This document shows, piece after piece, positions 32,866 through 42,590 of a DNA stretch of 64,000 nt. Source of the stretch: Dyadobacter chenwenxiniae (GTDB lineage: Bacteria > Bacteroidota > Bacteroidia > Cytophagales > Spirosomataceae); contig NZ_CP094997.1 of NCBI RefSeq assembly GCF_022869785.1, forward strand, positions 248,001 to 312,000. The letters run 5' to 3'. Under the pieces are notes generated by a model that had not been told where the DNA came from, ran no database searches, and worked only from the letters and a program-made list of their open reading frames with translations. How positions within the stretch are numbered: position 1 is the stretch's first letter; each line of letters begins with the position of its first letter. Made by a program: the position numbers and the translations under genes.

Positions 32866-35800
32866 ATGATCAAAGAGCCAGACTCAGCGCCACATAGCCA
32901 ACCTTTCAGTGAGCTAAATCCTTTTGAATACAAACTGTTGGTTGAATCTCTGGCAGAGGCAAGCTGGCAAACAGATGCCAGCGGAACAGTCCTGGAAGAT
33001 GCTCCCGGCTGGCGGGCATATACAGGCCAAGGAATTCAGCAATGGATGGAGGAAGGCTGGATGGGATCTGTCCATCCGGACAATAGGATCGATGTTTTGA
33101 CCCGCTGGCAGACAGCCGTTCAAAACGAAGAAATGCTGAATGTAGCTTGTCGCCTGCAACGGCCCGACGGCAACTGGTGCTGGAACGACATTAAAATAAT
33201 TCCCGTTCTGGCAGCCGATGGAACAGTTGTTAAGTGGGTAGGGGCATGCACTGACATTTCGGAGCTAAAACAAACCCGGGCCAGTTTTACCCAGGCAGAA
33301 ACCCAGCTCCGGCTTTTAACCATGCTAAGTTCGGATACATTATACCGCATGAGTGCCGACTGGCATGTGATGATCAGTCTGAAAGGTTTTGACTTCCTGG
33401 CCGATACTACAAGGACGAATGAAAAATGGTTTGAGCAATATATTCCAGAGGCAGATCAGAAAAGAGTACGCGCGGCTATTGACGAAGCTATAACTGCCAA
33501 AAGCCTTTTTGAACTGGAACACCAGGTATTCCGTGCTGACGGCAGCATTGGCTGGACATTTTCCAGGGCTATGCCTTTGCTGGGCACGCGGGGGGAGATT
33601 ACAGAATGGTTTGGAACCGCCCGTGACATTACAAAGCGCAAAATAGCAGAGGAAAGGAAGGTATTTCTGTTGGAACTGAGCGATAAGCTAAGACCGCTTG
33701 CCGATTCCCTTGATATTCAGCAGACCGCGGCATTTCTGATCGGATCCAGGCTTAAAACAGACCGCGTCATGTACGCCGAGATAGCAGGCGCAGAAAGTGA
33801 ATATTTGATTTCACGCAATTATCTGGCATCTGAGGAAATAATCCCTGTTATCGGGAAGTTTTCTGCTGCGCCATTTGGAAAATGGCTGATAGATGAAGTT
33901 AAGTTGGGAAATACAGCAGTCGTTAATGATGTCATAAACGACAAGCGATTGACGGGTGCCGAACGCGACGCTTTTCTTGGGATTGGGGTGAGGGCTTTTA
34001 TTATTACCCCGCTTAATAAAGAAGGCAGATGGGTGGCGGCCATGAAAATACATCAGCGTAATGCGCGTCAATGGACCGATTTGGAAGTTTCGCTGGTAGG
34101 CGAGGTCGCAGAACGTACATGGGCGGCTGTGCAGCGTGCGAAGGCGGAGGAGGCGCTGGCGGGTTCCGAGAGACGGCTCCGGCTGGCTATCGACGCTACT
34201 GAGCTAGCCACCTGGGAATGGAACCTCGAAACTGACCAGGTGGTGTGGAATGCACAGCACTTTCGGCTTCATGGTATGGAGGTGGATGGTAGTAGTGCGC
34301 TGCCATCGGCGGCATTTTTCGACAGACTCCACCCAGATGATCAATCCAGGGTTGCTGCGGAAATCAGGCGCGCCATCGCTGAAAATGGATTATATGATGC
34401 AGATTTCAGAATCGTCCGGGAAAACGGCGGAGCGGTGCGATGGATGAACGGGTATGGGCGCGTAACGGGTATCGTGGATGGAAAACCTTTTCGCATGAGC
34501 GGGGTAATGTTTGATATAACAGACCGAAAACAGGCAGAAGAGTCTTTACGCCACAGCGAACAGCAACAGCGCGCCATTCTGGAGAGTGCCAAGGACTACG
34601 CCATACTAACGCTGGATATCAACCGTAAGGTCACCAGCTGGAATAACGGAGCAGAACAGATTCTGGGTTTCACCGAAGCGGATATGATCGGAAAGTCGGG
34701 CGACATTGTCTTTGTGCCCGAAGACAGGGCCAATAGTGCCCCTGAATTGGAGGTAGTGAAGGCGCTTGAGACCGGCCGCTACGAAAATGAACGCTGGCAT
34801 ATGCGTAAAGATGGTTCCCGCTTCTACGGTTCGGGCGTCACCACCCCTTTGCTTGGTGAATCGGGCAGTGTTATCGGAGTGTTAAAGATGATGAGGGATC
34901 TAACAGCCCGAAAAGAAGCCGAACAGGCACTCGTAAGGTCCCAAGAGCGGCTGCAAAGGGCGCTGAGCATTCCGACAGTCGGTGTCCTGTTTTTTGAGGA
35001 AAATGGAAGTTTCACGCATTGCAACGAAGCATTTTTGAGGATGAGTGGTTTTTCCCGGTCCGAGGTTGAGGGCGGGCAACTAAATATCAATCGAATGACA
35101 CTGCCGGACTGGATGCCAGTTGCGCAGCAAGCATTGGCGGAGCTCAGATCAGTGGGCCGCAGTTCTCCTTTTGAGCGGCAATTGGAACGACCCGACGGTT
35201 CGCGCTGGTGGGGCTTGTTTGCTGGCACCCGACTAATCGAAAACGAGTATGTGGAATTTGTTTTGGATATCAGCTATCGTAAAAATGCAGAGGAAGCACT
35301 CCTGGACGCTGACCGGCGTAAGGATGAGTTCCTCGCCTTGCTGGCACACGAGTTGCGCAACCCAATGGCTACACTATCCAACACACTGATGGTGCTGGAA
35401 CTGACTGGCGGCATGCATGATAAGCTGGCACTAGACAAGGCCATTGCCATGATGCGGCGGGAAGTTGTCCAATTGGTACGACTCGTGGATGATCTTCTGG
35501 ATGTCAGCCGCATTAATCAGGGTAAGGTCACACTGACACTTGAGCATCTCGACTTTGCTGCGCTTGTGAAAGACGCAGTGCTGACTGGGCGTCCAATGGC
35601 CGGTAGCGAACGTCGTCATCTTACCGTGACCCTTCCGGCCGAACCGGTTTACTTGAATGGAGATCCTGCACGCCTGATCCAGGCAGTCCGTAACCTTTTA
35701 TCAAACGCCATTAAATTTACCAACGAAGACGGTCACATCTGGGTTGAGCTGACGGAGGAAGACCCTCATGCGATCCTGCGGGTTCGCGATGATGGTATTG

Positions 35801-36015
35801 GCATTCCTGCTGACCAGCTGGACCGGATTTTTGAATTATTCGTCCAGGTTAACACATCCCGGACACGCTTGCGCGACGGCCTTGGTCTGGGCCTGACGCT
35901 GGTGAAGGATTTTATTGAAAAACACGGCGGACGGATTCAGGTCCATAGCGCTGGCCCGGAGACTGGCAGCGAATTTATAGTTTACTTACCTCTGCAAACA
36001 ACTGAATTTAAATAG
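32866..36015 (+). CDS. Large PAS/GAF sensor histidine kinase, 1049 residues
   Basis: The ATG at 32866 is preferred to a TTG at 32821. Domains in order: PAS (KLLVESLAEASWQTDASG), PAS (around YRMSADWHVMISLKG), GAF (LDIQQTAAFLIGSRLKTDRV), PAS (ELATWEWNLETDQVVWN), PAS (DYAILTLDINRKVTSWN), PAS (SIPTVGVLFFEENGSF). HisKA follows with FLALLAHELRNPMATLSN, and HATPase with NLLSNAIKFTNEDG, RDDGIGIPADQ and GLGLGLTLVKDFI. There is no transmembrane helix. A single receiver gene follows after 8 bp, the probable phosphate acceptor. The gene layout mirrors the kinase plus receiver pair at 26.5-30.1 kb. Confidence 0.93.
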   Translation: MIKEPDSAPHSQPFSELNPFEYKLLVESLAEASWQTDASGTVLEDAPGWRAYTGQGIQQWMEEGWMGSVHPDNRIDVLTRWQTAVQNEEMLNVACRLQRPDGNWCWNDIKIIPVLAADGTVVKWVGACTDISELKQTRASFTQAETQLRLLTMLSSDTLYRMSADWHVMISLKGFDFLADTTRTNEKWFEQYIPEADQKRVRAAIDEAITAKSLFELEHQVFRADGSIGWTFSRAMPLLGTRGEITEWFGTARDITKRKIAEERKVFLLELSDKLRPLADSLDIQQTAAFLIGSRLKTDRVMYAEIAGAESEYLISRNYLASEEIIPVIGKFSAAPFGKWLIDEVKLGNTAVVNDVINDKRLTGAERDAFLGIGVRAFIITPLNKEGRWVAAMKIHQRNARQWTDLEVSLVGEVAERTWAAVQRAKAEEALAGSERRLRLAIDATELATWEWNLETDQVVWNAQHFRLHGMEVDGSSALPSAAFFDRLHPDDQSRVAAEIRRAIAENGLYDADFRIVRENGGAVRWMNGYGRVTGIVDGKPFRMSGVMFDITDRKQAEESLRHSEQQQRAILESAKDYAILTLDINRKVTSWNNGAEQILGFTEADMIGKSGDIVFVPEDRANSAPELEVVKALETGRYENERWHMRKDGSRFYGSGVTTPLLGESGSVIGVLKMMRDLTARKEAEQALVRSQERLQRALSIPTVGVLFFEENGSFTHCNEAFLRMSGFSRSEVEGGQLNINRMTLPDWMPVAQQALAELRSVGRSSPFERQLERPDGSRWWGLFAGTRLIENEYVEFVLDISYRKNAEEALLDADRRKDEFLALLAHELRNPMATLSNTLMVLELTGGMHDKLALDKAIAMMRREVVQLVRLVDDLLDVSRINQGKVTLTLEHLDFAALVKDAVLTGRPMAGSERRHLTVTLPAEPVYLNGDPARLIQAVRNLLSNAIKFTNEDGHIWVELTEEDPHAILRVRDDGIGIPADQLDRIFELFVQVNTSRTRLRDGLGLGLTLVKDFIEKHGGRIQVHSAGPETGSEFIVYLPLQTTEFK

Positions 36016-36023
36016 AATCCATA

Positions 36024-36413
36024 ATGGAAAAATCGGATAAGAAAACGATACTGGTCGTTGATGATAACCAGGATGCAGCCTACACGACAGGTATGTTTTT
36101 AGAGTTGCAAGGCTATAACGTGCACACACGATATTCCGGGCAAGGGGCGTTAGAAGCTGTTAAAGCACTACACCCTGACCTGGTGATACTCGACCTTGCC
36201 ATGCCTGTAATGGATGGTTACCAGACGGCCACCCAGTTGCGGGCCAGCTACGGGGCGACGCTGCCACTAATTGCGCTTTCAGGATATGGCCAGCAGGAAG
36301 ATAAACGCATGTCTTCTCAGGCTGGTTTCAACGCACATATGGTTAAACCCGTCGACTTTATCGCCTTAATTGAGCTGCTCAAATCTTTTCTGAGCAATCA
36401 ACCCGCTAATTGA
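36024..36413 (+). CDS. Stand-alone response regulator receiver
   Basis: This 129-residue CheY-like domain contains ILVVDDNQDAAYTTGMFL, the phospho-acceptor in LVILDLAMPVMDGYQ and Lys in NAHMVKPVDF. It starts 8 bp after the large PAS kinase and has no output domain. It resembles receivers normally fused to the C-terminus of hybrid kinases, so the pair is a split hybrid kinase. It converges on the CheB-CheR kinase gene across a shared terminator. Confidence 0.93.
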   Translation: MEKSDKKTILVVDDNQDAAYTTGMFLELQGYNVHTRYSGQGALEAVKALHPDLVILDLAMPVMDGYQTATQLRASYGATLPLIALSGYGQQEDKRMSSQAGFNAHMVKPVDFIALIELLKSFLSNQPAN

Positions 36414-36514
36414 AAATTGGTTACGCAATTTGGGATTGCATAAAGCAGTTTATTGGAAGGGGTCAATTTAAAATAATGAAACGCCATCTTTAATCAAGAT
36501 TTAGTGCAGGTCAC

Positions 36515-36558
36515 TTTACCAGGACCCCGATTACTTACGTAGTCTTGGTCCGGGTAAA
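36515..36558. terminator. Bidirectional terminator between convergent signalling genes
   Basis: TTTACCAGGACC at 36515-36526 pairs with 36547-36558 with one mismatch. The loop itself can add pairs (GATTAC against GTAGTC). It lies about 100 bp past the receiver stop and 63 bp past the stop of the opposing kinase gene. Confidence 0.6.
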
Positions 36559-36621
36559 ATTTGGGTAATCATGGATGCAGTCCTATGGCCTTTTTAAACA
36601 AGGCCAGTCATAGCCGATAGG

Positions 36622-39600
36622 TCACAAATAGGATTGTGGGATAATAAGTTGGAAGCTTGTTCCGACACCTGCTTCACTTTTCACAGTTACCTTTGCTTTG
36701 AGGATCTCACAAAGACGTTTGACAATGAAAAGCCCAATCCCTTCTCCGTGTTCCTGTGTATTAAATTGCAAATCAGCATTAAAATCCTGGATTTCTCTGC
36801 CATCTAATTTTGCCACCAAGTGGTCGGCAAGTCCTGGCCCGGTATCGGAAACTACAAATTTCCATGAGCCAGCTTGATTCCCGCCGTTCTCAATGCCGTG
36901 CCAATGAACATTTACCCCACCTTTCCGGGTATACTTCAATGCATTCAAAATCAGGTTTTGAGCAATACGTCGTACTTTGACATCGTCACCTTCCACAAGC
37001 AGATTTGCTGGCCCCTCAAAGTGTAGGGAAAGCCCTTTTTCCACAGCTAACTGCGCTGACCCGGTGCACAGCTCTGTCAAAAGGCTTCCGGCATCAAAGT
37101 TTCGCACGTGCAACGTTTCCTCACCTGATTCAAGCCTGGAATAATCCAGCAACTGGTTCATCATTTGCGAAACCTGGGTCAGGTTCCGCTGCAGCATTTC
37201 AAGAATTTTTTCCCGTTCGTGCTGGGTATCCATTGTATTGAGCAGGGTCGTCGCGCCTACGATGATACCGAAACTGCCACGAAGGTCGTGAAATGAAGAA
37301 CGCAAAAAGGCACCGCGCTGCTGGACATATGCTTTCATCGTAGCCAGTGACTCGACCATTTCATTGGAGCTGTGCAGCTGTTTGAGTAGCTGCGTCTCTT
37401 TAAAACCGCTTTCTTTAAAAAGGGTAATGTCCAGCTCAGTAATCGCTATACCCTGGTCATGCCGGGTCATGGAAGTTGCCAGCCACCGCGGATGTCCATC
37501 CAGCAAATGCTCTTCGTAGAAGGGGTTTCTGGTTACGTAAACCTGCTTCATCTCCTGCTGATTCTGCAACGAGAGAAGCCCTGACGCAAGCATGCCCACC
37601 AGATCAGTAACCGATTTTCCAAAGTCACCGGAGAACTTCTGGTTGCATACAACCAATACAAAATCGATTGGCTGCCCATCTTTGGCCTCAACTGCCTTGA
37701 AGAATGCGATCGAAGCCGGTGCGCTGTCCAGGACTGCCTGCAAGCTCGCAGCGACCTCGGTAAGTTTAACTTCCGCCTGCTTGCGGGCAGTGATGTCCAG
37801 TGTGGTAACAACAATGCCGGCACGGTCAACCTGCCTTGTGATAAAAAAGGCAAGTGTCATCTGCTTCACAGATAATTCCTCGTAGGCTGCATCACCGGTC
37901 TCTAAAACCTGTACATATGTATCAAAGATGCCGGCATCCTTTAAGACAGGGATTACTTCCAGCAATGTCTTATTCTGGATTTGCTCACTTTTCTGGCCGG
38001 TAAATTCCAGGGTTTTTTGATTAAATACCGACGTGGTAAAGTCAGAAACATTACCCTCGTTCGTGTAGACGGGCTCCATGAGCGTAACGGAGGCGGGAAC
38101 GCCGTTCAGCACGCTCTGAAGGCGGTCGGCTGTCTGTGTCAGTTTCTGGTTGGCATCACTAAGCTCCGCTGTTTTTTTGCCAACATGCTCATTAAGCTGG
38201 TCAGTCAGCGTTTTTTGAAGATGAATATCAACCCCGCTACCCGTATAACCGGTAAAATTTTCTTCATCGGAAAACACCGGACTGGCATTTTCCAATATCC
38301 AGCGGTAATCCCCATCGCTTCGTTTAAGGCGATATTCCAGACTGAATTCTGTCTGACGTCCCAGGTTTTCAGAGAAAGTGGCCTGGTAATTTGGCAGGTC
38401 GTCGGGATGTAGTGCCCCGTAAAATGTTGCCTGGCTCTCTCCCACAGACTGCCCGGTAAAGTTAAGCCAGGCTTTGTTGAGAAAATTAATCTTGCCATCA
38501 GCACCGCAAACCCAGATCATGGCCGGCGCGTTGTCGACAAGTTTTTCAAACCATTGCTTCCTTTCATTGAGCAGCCGCTGGTCACGGCGGTGGACAGTAA
38601 TATCCTCAAAACCCAGGAGGGTGATCTGTTCACGGTGAAGCGTCAGTTTTCTGGCGTGGACCACCATCGTTCGCTGCTCAGTGGCAGAGATCCGTACATT
38701 AACCTCAAGACCGCTAACAGCCGCATTGTTGGCGCTGACCTGGTGCAGCAGGTCACGGAACTGTGGAAAATCGAATTGGCGGTTACCCAGCTCATAGATC
38801 AATTGCCCTTCCGTCCGCTCAGCGCTTGTTAAAAAGAACCGGTGAAATGCGTGGTTGGCACTTTTGATATGCATGTGTTCGTCCAAAACAAGGGTCGCCT
38901 CATTGATCGTTGAAAGAATTGCCTCTGAATATTCATAAGACTCGGTCAGTTGGTCATTGCGGTGTTGGAGCTCCTGATTGATGGTTTGTAACTCTTCATT
39001 GGCCGATTCAATTTCTTCCTTGCTTGTTTCAAGTTCTTCGTTAATGCTTTGCAGCTCTTCATTGCTGCTGACAATTTCTTCATTGGCCGATTGCAGTTCC
39101 TCATTACTGGCCTCCTGCTCCTCAACGATCGAATGCATATCATGCCGAAGGGCTGTTAGCTCGGCTTCCAGCTGGCGGTTGCGTTGGTCGTTCCCGGTAT
39201 TGGAAACTTGCGCCACGTTCTCGCTTACCTGCTCAAACAAAATCAGGAAAAGCTGCTGATGGGCCGGGTTTGTGATGGGTACAGCCTCAATATTAACGTA
39301 GATGGGCTTCCCCGGATAACTGATTTCCAGGCCATCTTTTCTTTGTCTTTCTTCCGTTTTACATGCTTTATGGATAATGTTGCGAAGCTCAAAAACCAGT
39401 GACGGATGTGCCATCTTGGACAGGTTCAAACTAGCTTTCCCTGCTGAATGCTGTAAAAAAGGTGTAGTGACACCCCGGAACTGGACGATCTCCAGGTCCT
39501 GGTCAACGACCACGCTAGCTGGCACATACTGTGAGAGCAGCAGGTTATCCACTAGTTTGTCCAGGTCGGTGGTCTTGGTTGTGGGAGTTTTTACGGGAAG

Positions 39601-41130
39601 GGAAGTTGTATTGCCTTTGAATGCCATGTCAAGTGGAATTTTAGTCCGGGTGTTGTTTTTACGCACAAATACTTTTTGCGTTTTTTCGATCTGCGCAAAA
39701 TACGTTGAGGAGCTTCCCACAGACTCCGACTTTCCCAGCAACAGATATCCGTCGGATTTAAGGGCATAGTGAAAAGTGGCAAAAACTTTCTTTTGCAACT
39801 CATCATCCAGGTATATCAGCAGGTTACGGCAGCTGATCAGATCTATCCGCGAAAATGGCGGGTCGCTTATGACATTTGAAGCGGCGAAAACACAAAGGTC
39901 CCGCACCATTTTATTGACCCTGTAATGGTCGTCGACTTTGGAAAAAAAGCGCTCAAGGCGGGCGGGTGAAACATTCAGAACCTCACCTTCTGTAAAAACG
40001 CCCATACGGGCCTTGGCAATGGCTGAATCGCTCAGGTCAGTGGCAAAAATCTGTATCGGCAGACCCGACGCCTTTGCGCCTAGCACTTCCAGCATCATAA
40101 TGGCCATCGAATAGGCTTCCTGGCCTGTAGAGCACCCCGCCACCCAAATGCGGATGGCCTCACCAAAAGACTTGCCCTGAACGATGCGCGGAAGTATTTG
40201 CTCTTTAACATGCTCCATGGTGGCAGGGTCACGGAAAAAGTTGGTCACGTTGATCAGCAAGTCGTTAAAAAGCATCTCAGCTTCGGTCGGCTTTTGTTTA
40301 AGATAGGCCGCATAATCGGCGAGCGTCCCGAGTTTATAAAGCAGCATCCTTCGGATGATCCTGCGCCGTATGGTTGTCTTTTTGTAGAGGGTAAAGTCAA
40401 CGCCTGCGGCAGACTTGACAAAGGCCAGTATTTCAGCAAGGTCTTCCTTGTCGCTGTCATCCTGAACAGCTTCGGCGATCTCTGAGGTCAAGTGGAAAAC
40501 GTCCCTGTGGTGGCTGAGCCTGGATAGCTCGGCAGCAATTTCGCAGGGCGGCAACACCAGGTCCACGACGCCCTCTATGATAGCCGACTGCGGCATGCCC
40601 TGAAAGGCGGCCGTTTTGTCTTGTGCAATGGTGATCCCGCCGGCAACCTTAATGGCCTTCAAGCCAAGCGTCCCATCACTGGCCATCCCTGAAAGCACAA
40701 TGCCGATTGCCCCGTCCTTCTGCATTTGGGCCAGTGACATAAAAAAGTCATCAATAGGCAGGTGTAATGCAGGTTTGGGTTTTCTCGGGGTCAGCACCAG
40801 CACTCTGTCCATGACTTCCATGGTTTTGTCAGGCGGGATCACATAGAGCCGGTTGGGTTCTACGGGCATCAAATGGGTTGCTTCCATAACCGGCATGGCG
40901 GTTTTGGCCGAAAGGATCAGGTCGAGTTTGCTATCGTAATCCGGGGATAAGTGCTGAATATACACGTAGGCCAGCCCCGTGTCCGCGGGCAGAAATGATA
41001 ATAGCTCGCTCACGGCCTGCTGCCCGCCAGCCGAACCGCCTATGGCAACGATCGGCACAGGTTTTTTGCACAACTCCGGATTTGTGTACCCGGTATTTTC
41101 GGTTTCGGAAGTTGGTCTTTGATCGCTCAT
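36622..41130 (-). CDS. CheB-CheR-PAS histidine kinase fusion, 1502 residues
   Basis: The N-terminal CheB methylesterase has GGSAGGQQAVSELL, the His in YIQHLSPDY and the Asp in LSGMASDGTLG. A CheR methyltransferase follows (about 240-500) with FRDPATMEHVKEQIL, IWVAGCSTGQEAYSMAIM and ISCRNLLIYLDDELQ. A coiled coil of SNEELQSANEE-type heptads spans about 660-735. PAS domains follow, then a kinase core with RSSFHDLRGSFGIIVG and NLILNALKYTRKGG. No chemoreceptor or flagellar gene is near, so it probably acts in adaptation-like signalling. The ATG at 41130 is used because the frame extension to 41136 begins with TTG. The double-receiver gene 40 bp upstream is likely co-transcribed. Confidence 0.95.
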   Translation of the reverse strand: MSDQRPTSETENTGYTNPELCKKPVPIVAIGGSAGGQQAVSELLSFLPADTGLAYVYIQHLSPDYDSKLDLILSAKTAMPVMEATHLMPVEPNRLYVIPPDKTMEVMDRVLVLTPRKPKPALHLPIDDFFMSLAQMQKDGAIGIVLSGMASDGTLGLKAIKVAGGITIAQDKTAAFQGMPQSAIIEGVVDLVLPPCEIAAELSRLSHHRDVFHLTSEIAEAVQDDSDKEDLAEILAFVKSAAGVDFTLYKKTTIRRRIIRRMLLYKLGTLADYAAYLKQKPTEAEMLFNDLLINVTNFFRDPATMEHVKEQILPRIVQGKSFGEAIRIWVAGCSTGQEAYSMAIMMLEVLGAKASGLPIQIFATDLSDSAIAKARMGVFTEGEVLNVSPARLERFFSKVDDHYRVNKMVRDLCVFAASNVISDPPFSRIDLISCRNLLIYLDDELQKKVFATFHYALKSDGYLLLGKSESVGSSSTYFAQIEKTQKVFVRKNNTRTKIPLDMAFKGNTTSLPVKTPTTKTTDLDKLVDNLLLSQYVPASVVVDQDLEIVQFRGVTTPFLQHSAGKASLNLSKMAHPSLVFELRNIIHKACKTEERQRKDGLEISYPGKPIYVNIEAVPITNPAHQQLFLILFEQVSENVAQVSNTGNDQRNRQLEAELTALRHDMHSIVEEQEASNEELQSANEEIVSSNEELQSINEELETSKEEIESANEELQTINQELQHRNDQLTESYEYSEAILSTINEATLVLDEHMHIKSANHAFHRFFLTSAERTEGQLIYELGNRQFDFPQFRDLLHQVSANNAAVSGLEVNVRISATEQRTMVVHARKLTLHREQITLLGFEDITVHRRDQRLLNERKQWFEKLVDNAPAMIWVCGADGKINFLNKAWLNFTGQSVGESQATFYGALHPDDLPNYQATFSENLGRQTEFSLEYRLKRSDGDYRWILENASPVFSDEENFTGYTGSGVDIHLQKTLTDQLNEHVGKKTAELSDANQKLTQTADRLQSVLNGVPASVTLMEPVYTNEGNVSDFTTSVFNQKTLEFTGQKSEQIQNKTLLEVIPVLKDAGIFDTYVQVLETGDAAYEELSVKQMTLAFFITRQVDRAGIVVTTLDITARKQAEVKLTEVAASLQAVLDSAPASIAFFKAVEAKDGQPIDFVLVVCNQKFSGDFGKSVTDLVGMLASGLLSLQNQQEMKQVYVTRNPFYEEHLLDGHPRWLATSMTRHDQGIAITELDITLFKESGFKETQLLKQLHSSNEMVESLATMKAYVQQRGAFLRSSFHDLRGSFGIIVGATTLLNTMDTQHEREKILEMLQRNLTQVSQMMNQLLDYSRLESGEETLHVRNFDAGSLLTELCTGSAQLAVEKGLSLHFEGPANLLVEGDDVKVRRIAQNLILNALKYTRKGGVNVHWHGIENGGNQAGSWKFVVSDTGPGLADHLVAKLDGREIQDFNADLQFNTQEHGEGIGLFIVKRLCEILKAKVTVKSEAGVGTSFQLIIPQSYL

Positions 41131-41169
41131 AATCAATAAAGCTAAGTTCGCCCCGAGCCATTTGGAGGA

Positions 41170-42054
41170 CTATACAATGCCGCTGGCTGGCTTGTTAGGA
41201 AATGACATAGTTTCCCACCAGACAGAGCATAAGTCGGTCAGAAACGAAAAAGACCCGGCGGGGTCAGCAGGTTTAACTATATAGGCATTGGCCTGGAGCC
41301 TGTAACTGGCCTGGATATCCTGGTGATGCCCCGATGAGCTCAATACGACGATGGGGGCGATCGGAATGCCCTTATCCATAAAAGACATTCTTAACCAGGC
41401 CAGTACATCCAAGCCCTGCTTGCGGGCAGGCAGGTATAAGTCTACAATGATCAGGTCAATAGCTGCGGATGCTGTCTTGTCGAGGGATTCAAAAAAATTG
41501 ATAGCACTTTCCGCCGATGACTGGTGGATGACATGAAGGCCGGGAGCATCTCTTTTGATTAGAATTCCCATTAGCGCTGCATAGTCTGGATTGTCCTCAA
41601 TGACGACAACATTTTTACCTTTACTTTTCCTTAAAGGACCTTTGCGCGTTGCTGGCAAATAGCTGTTGAGAAAACAAAGGGTGATGGCATGCGCTATGCG
41701 CTGATAACCGTCCAGGGTATTAGGTTTGACAATGTATGCATTTGCCCCCAGTTGATATCCCTGCTCAACAAAATTCGGGTTTTCGCTTGTCGAAATAAAC
41801 ACCACGGGGATATGGCGCAAGTGTGTCCGGTTCTTTAAGGCAGATAAGGCTTCAACTCCATTCATAATGGGCATATTCATGTCCATCAAAATAAGTGAGG
41901 GCTCCATGGAAGGGTTCTCTTCCAAAAAAAACAGCAGCTGTTTTCCATTGGTAAGCTCAACAATCTCAATCTCTTCGGCCACGCTTTCCAGGGCTTGCCG
42001 GATCATTATCCGGTCATCTTCGTCGTCATCTACCAGGTAAATTTTCCTCATCAT
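41170..42054 (-). CDS. Tandem double receiver protein
   Basis: The 294-residue protein contains two CheY-like domains and nothing else. The first shows IYLVDDDEDDRIMI, Asp in LILMDMNMPIMNG and Lys in NAYIVKPNTL. The second shows VVVIEDNPDYAALMG, Asp in LIIVDLYLPARKQG and Lys in NAYIVKPADP. Both keep the acceptor Asp and conserved Lys, so both can be active. Two adjacent ATG codons (42054 and 42051) are possible starts. It precedes the CheB-CheR kinase fusion by 40 bp and may serve as its phosphate partner or sink. Confidence 0.92.
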   Translation of the reverse strand: MMRKIYLVDDDEDDRIMIRQALESVAEEIEIVELTNGKQLLFFLEENPSMEPSLILMDMNMPIMNGVEALSALKNRTHLRHIPVVFISTSENPNFVEQGYQLGANAYIVKPNTLDGYQRIAHAITLCFLNSYLPATRKGPLRKSKGKNVVVIEDNPDYAALMGILIKRDAPGLHVIHQSSAESAINFFESLDKTASAAIDLIIVDLYLPARKQGLDVLAWLRMSFMDKGIPIAPIVVLSSSGHHQDIQASYRLQANAYIVKPADPAGSFSFLTDLCSVWWETMSFPNKPASGIV

Positions 42055-42077
42055 TTTTTCATTGTCGCATAATCACC

Positions 42078-42094
42078 CTGGCGCTGAGCGCCAG
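42078..42094. repeat. GC-rich hairpin upstream of the double receiver gene
   Basis: CTGGCGC at 42078-42084 and GCGCCAG at 42088-42094 form a perfect 7-bp stem with a 3-nt loop. It lies 23 bp upstream of the double-receiver ATG and 38 bp past the preceding small gene. It may sit in the leader or end the small gene. No U-tract follows on the reverse strand. Confidence 0.45.
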
Positions 42095-42132
42095 ATCTGC
42101 TATTATTATCGGTCTGGAAGGGGAAGTATCGT

Positions 42133-42372
42133 CTAGGCGGCAGCAAGATCAGCCGGAAGCGTAATGGCTGTTTTGCCGTGCTTTTTCTTGATCCGCTTTT
42201 TGAGTGTATAGATGGAATGTTCCGGGATCGATATTCCCATTTCGTCTTTGATCTGCGCTACAACGATGATTGCAGGCAGCTGGAAGAGTTTTTCGCCGTA
42301 GTAGGCCAACAAAACATCGAAACGGCCTTTAAGGCGGAGGCCGAACGCCTGGGTAACATATTTTTTGTCCAA
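42133..42372 (-). CDS. Small hypothetical protein with TTG start, 79 residues
   Basis: The frame begins at a TTG (DKKYVTQAFGLRLKGRFDVL) and has no ATG before residue 45. It has a short hydrophobic patch (LPAIIVVAQI) and a basic C-terminal part (LKKRIKKKHGKTAITL). It lies upstream of the double receiver gene on the same strand. Composition is coding-like, but no family is recognised and the start is poor. It could be a small regulator or a remnant. Confidence 0.4.
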   Translation of the reverse strand: MDKKYVTQAFGLRLKGRFDVLLAYYGEKLFQLPAIIVVAQIKDEMGISIPEHSIYTLKKRIKKKHGKTAITLPADLAAA

Positions 42373-42590
42373 GGCGCTGTTATTTATCTAATGAAGCTCT
42401 AAGATAGCCCCAATATATCTAAGTTGTTAGAATTCTTTTGTTGCGCTACCTATCTGACCCTTAGTAAATTGGGAAATAGCCATTGCCGGGCTGGTTTCCC
42501 TACTGTCGTCTTTCGGTGAAGTGAAAAAAGTCTGTGGATAGCGGGTCAGTGCTGGAACGGTTTTTAACAATCCATAAATGTCATTGCATT

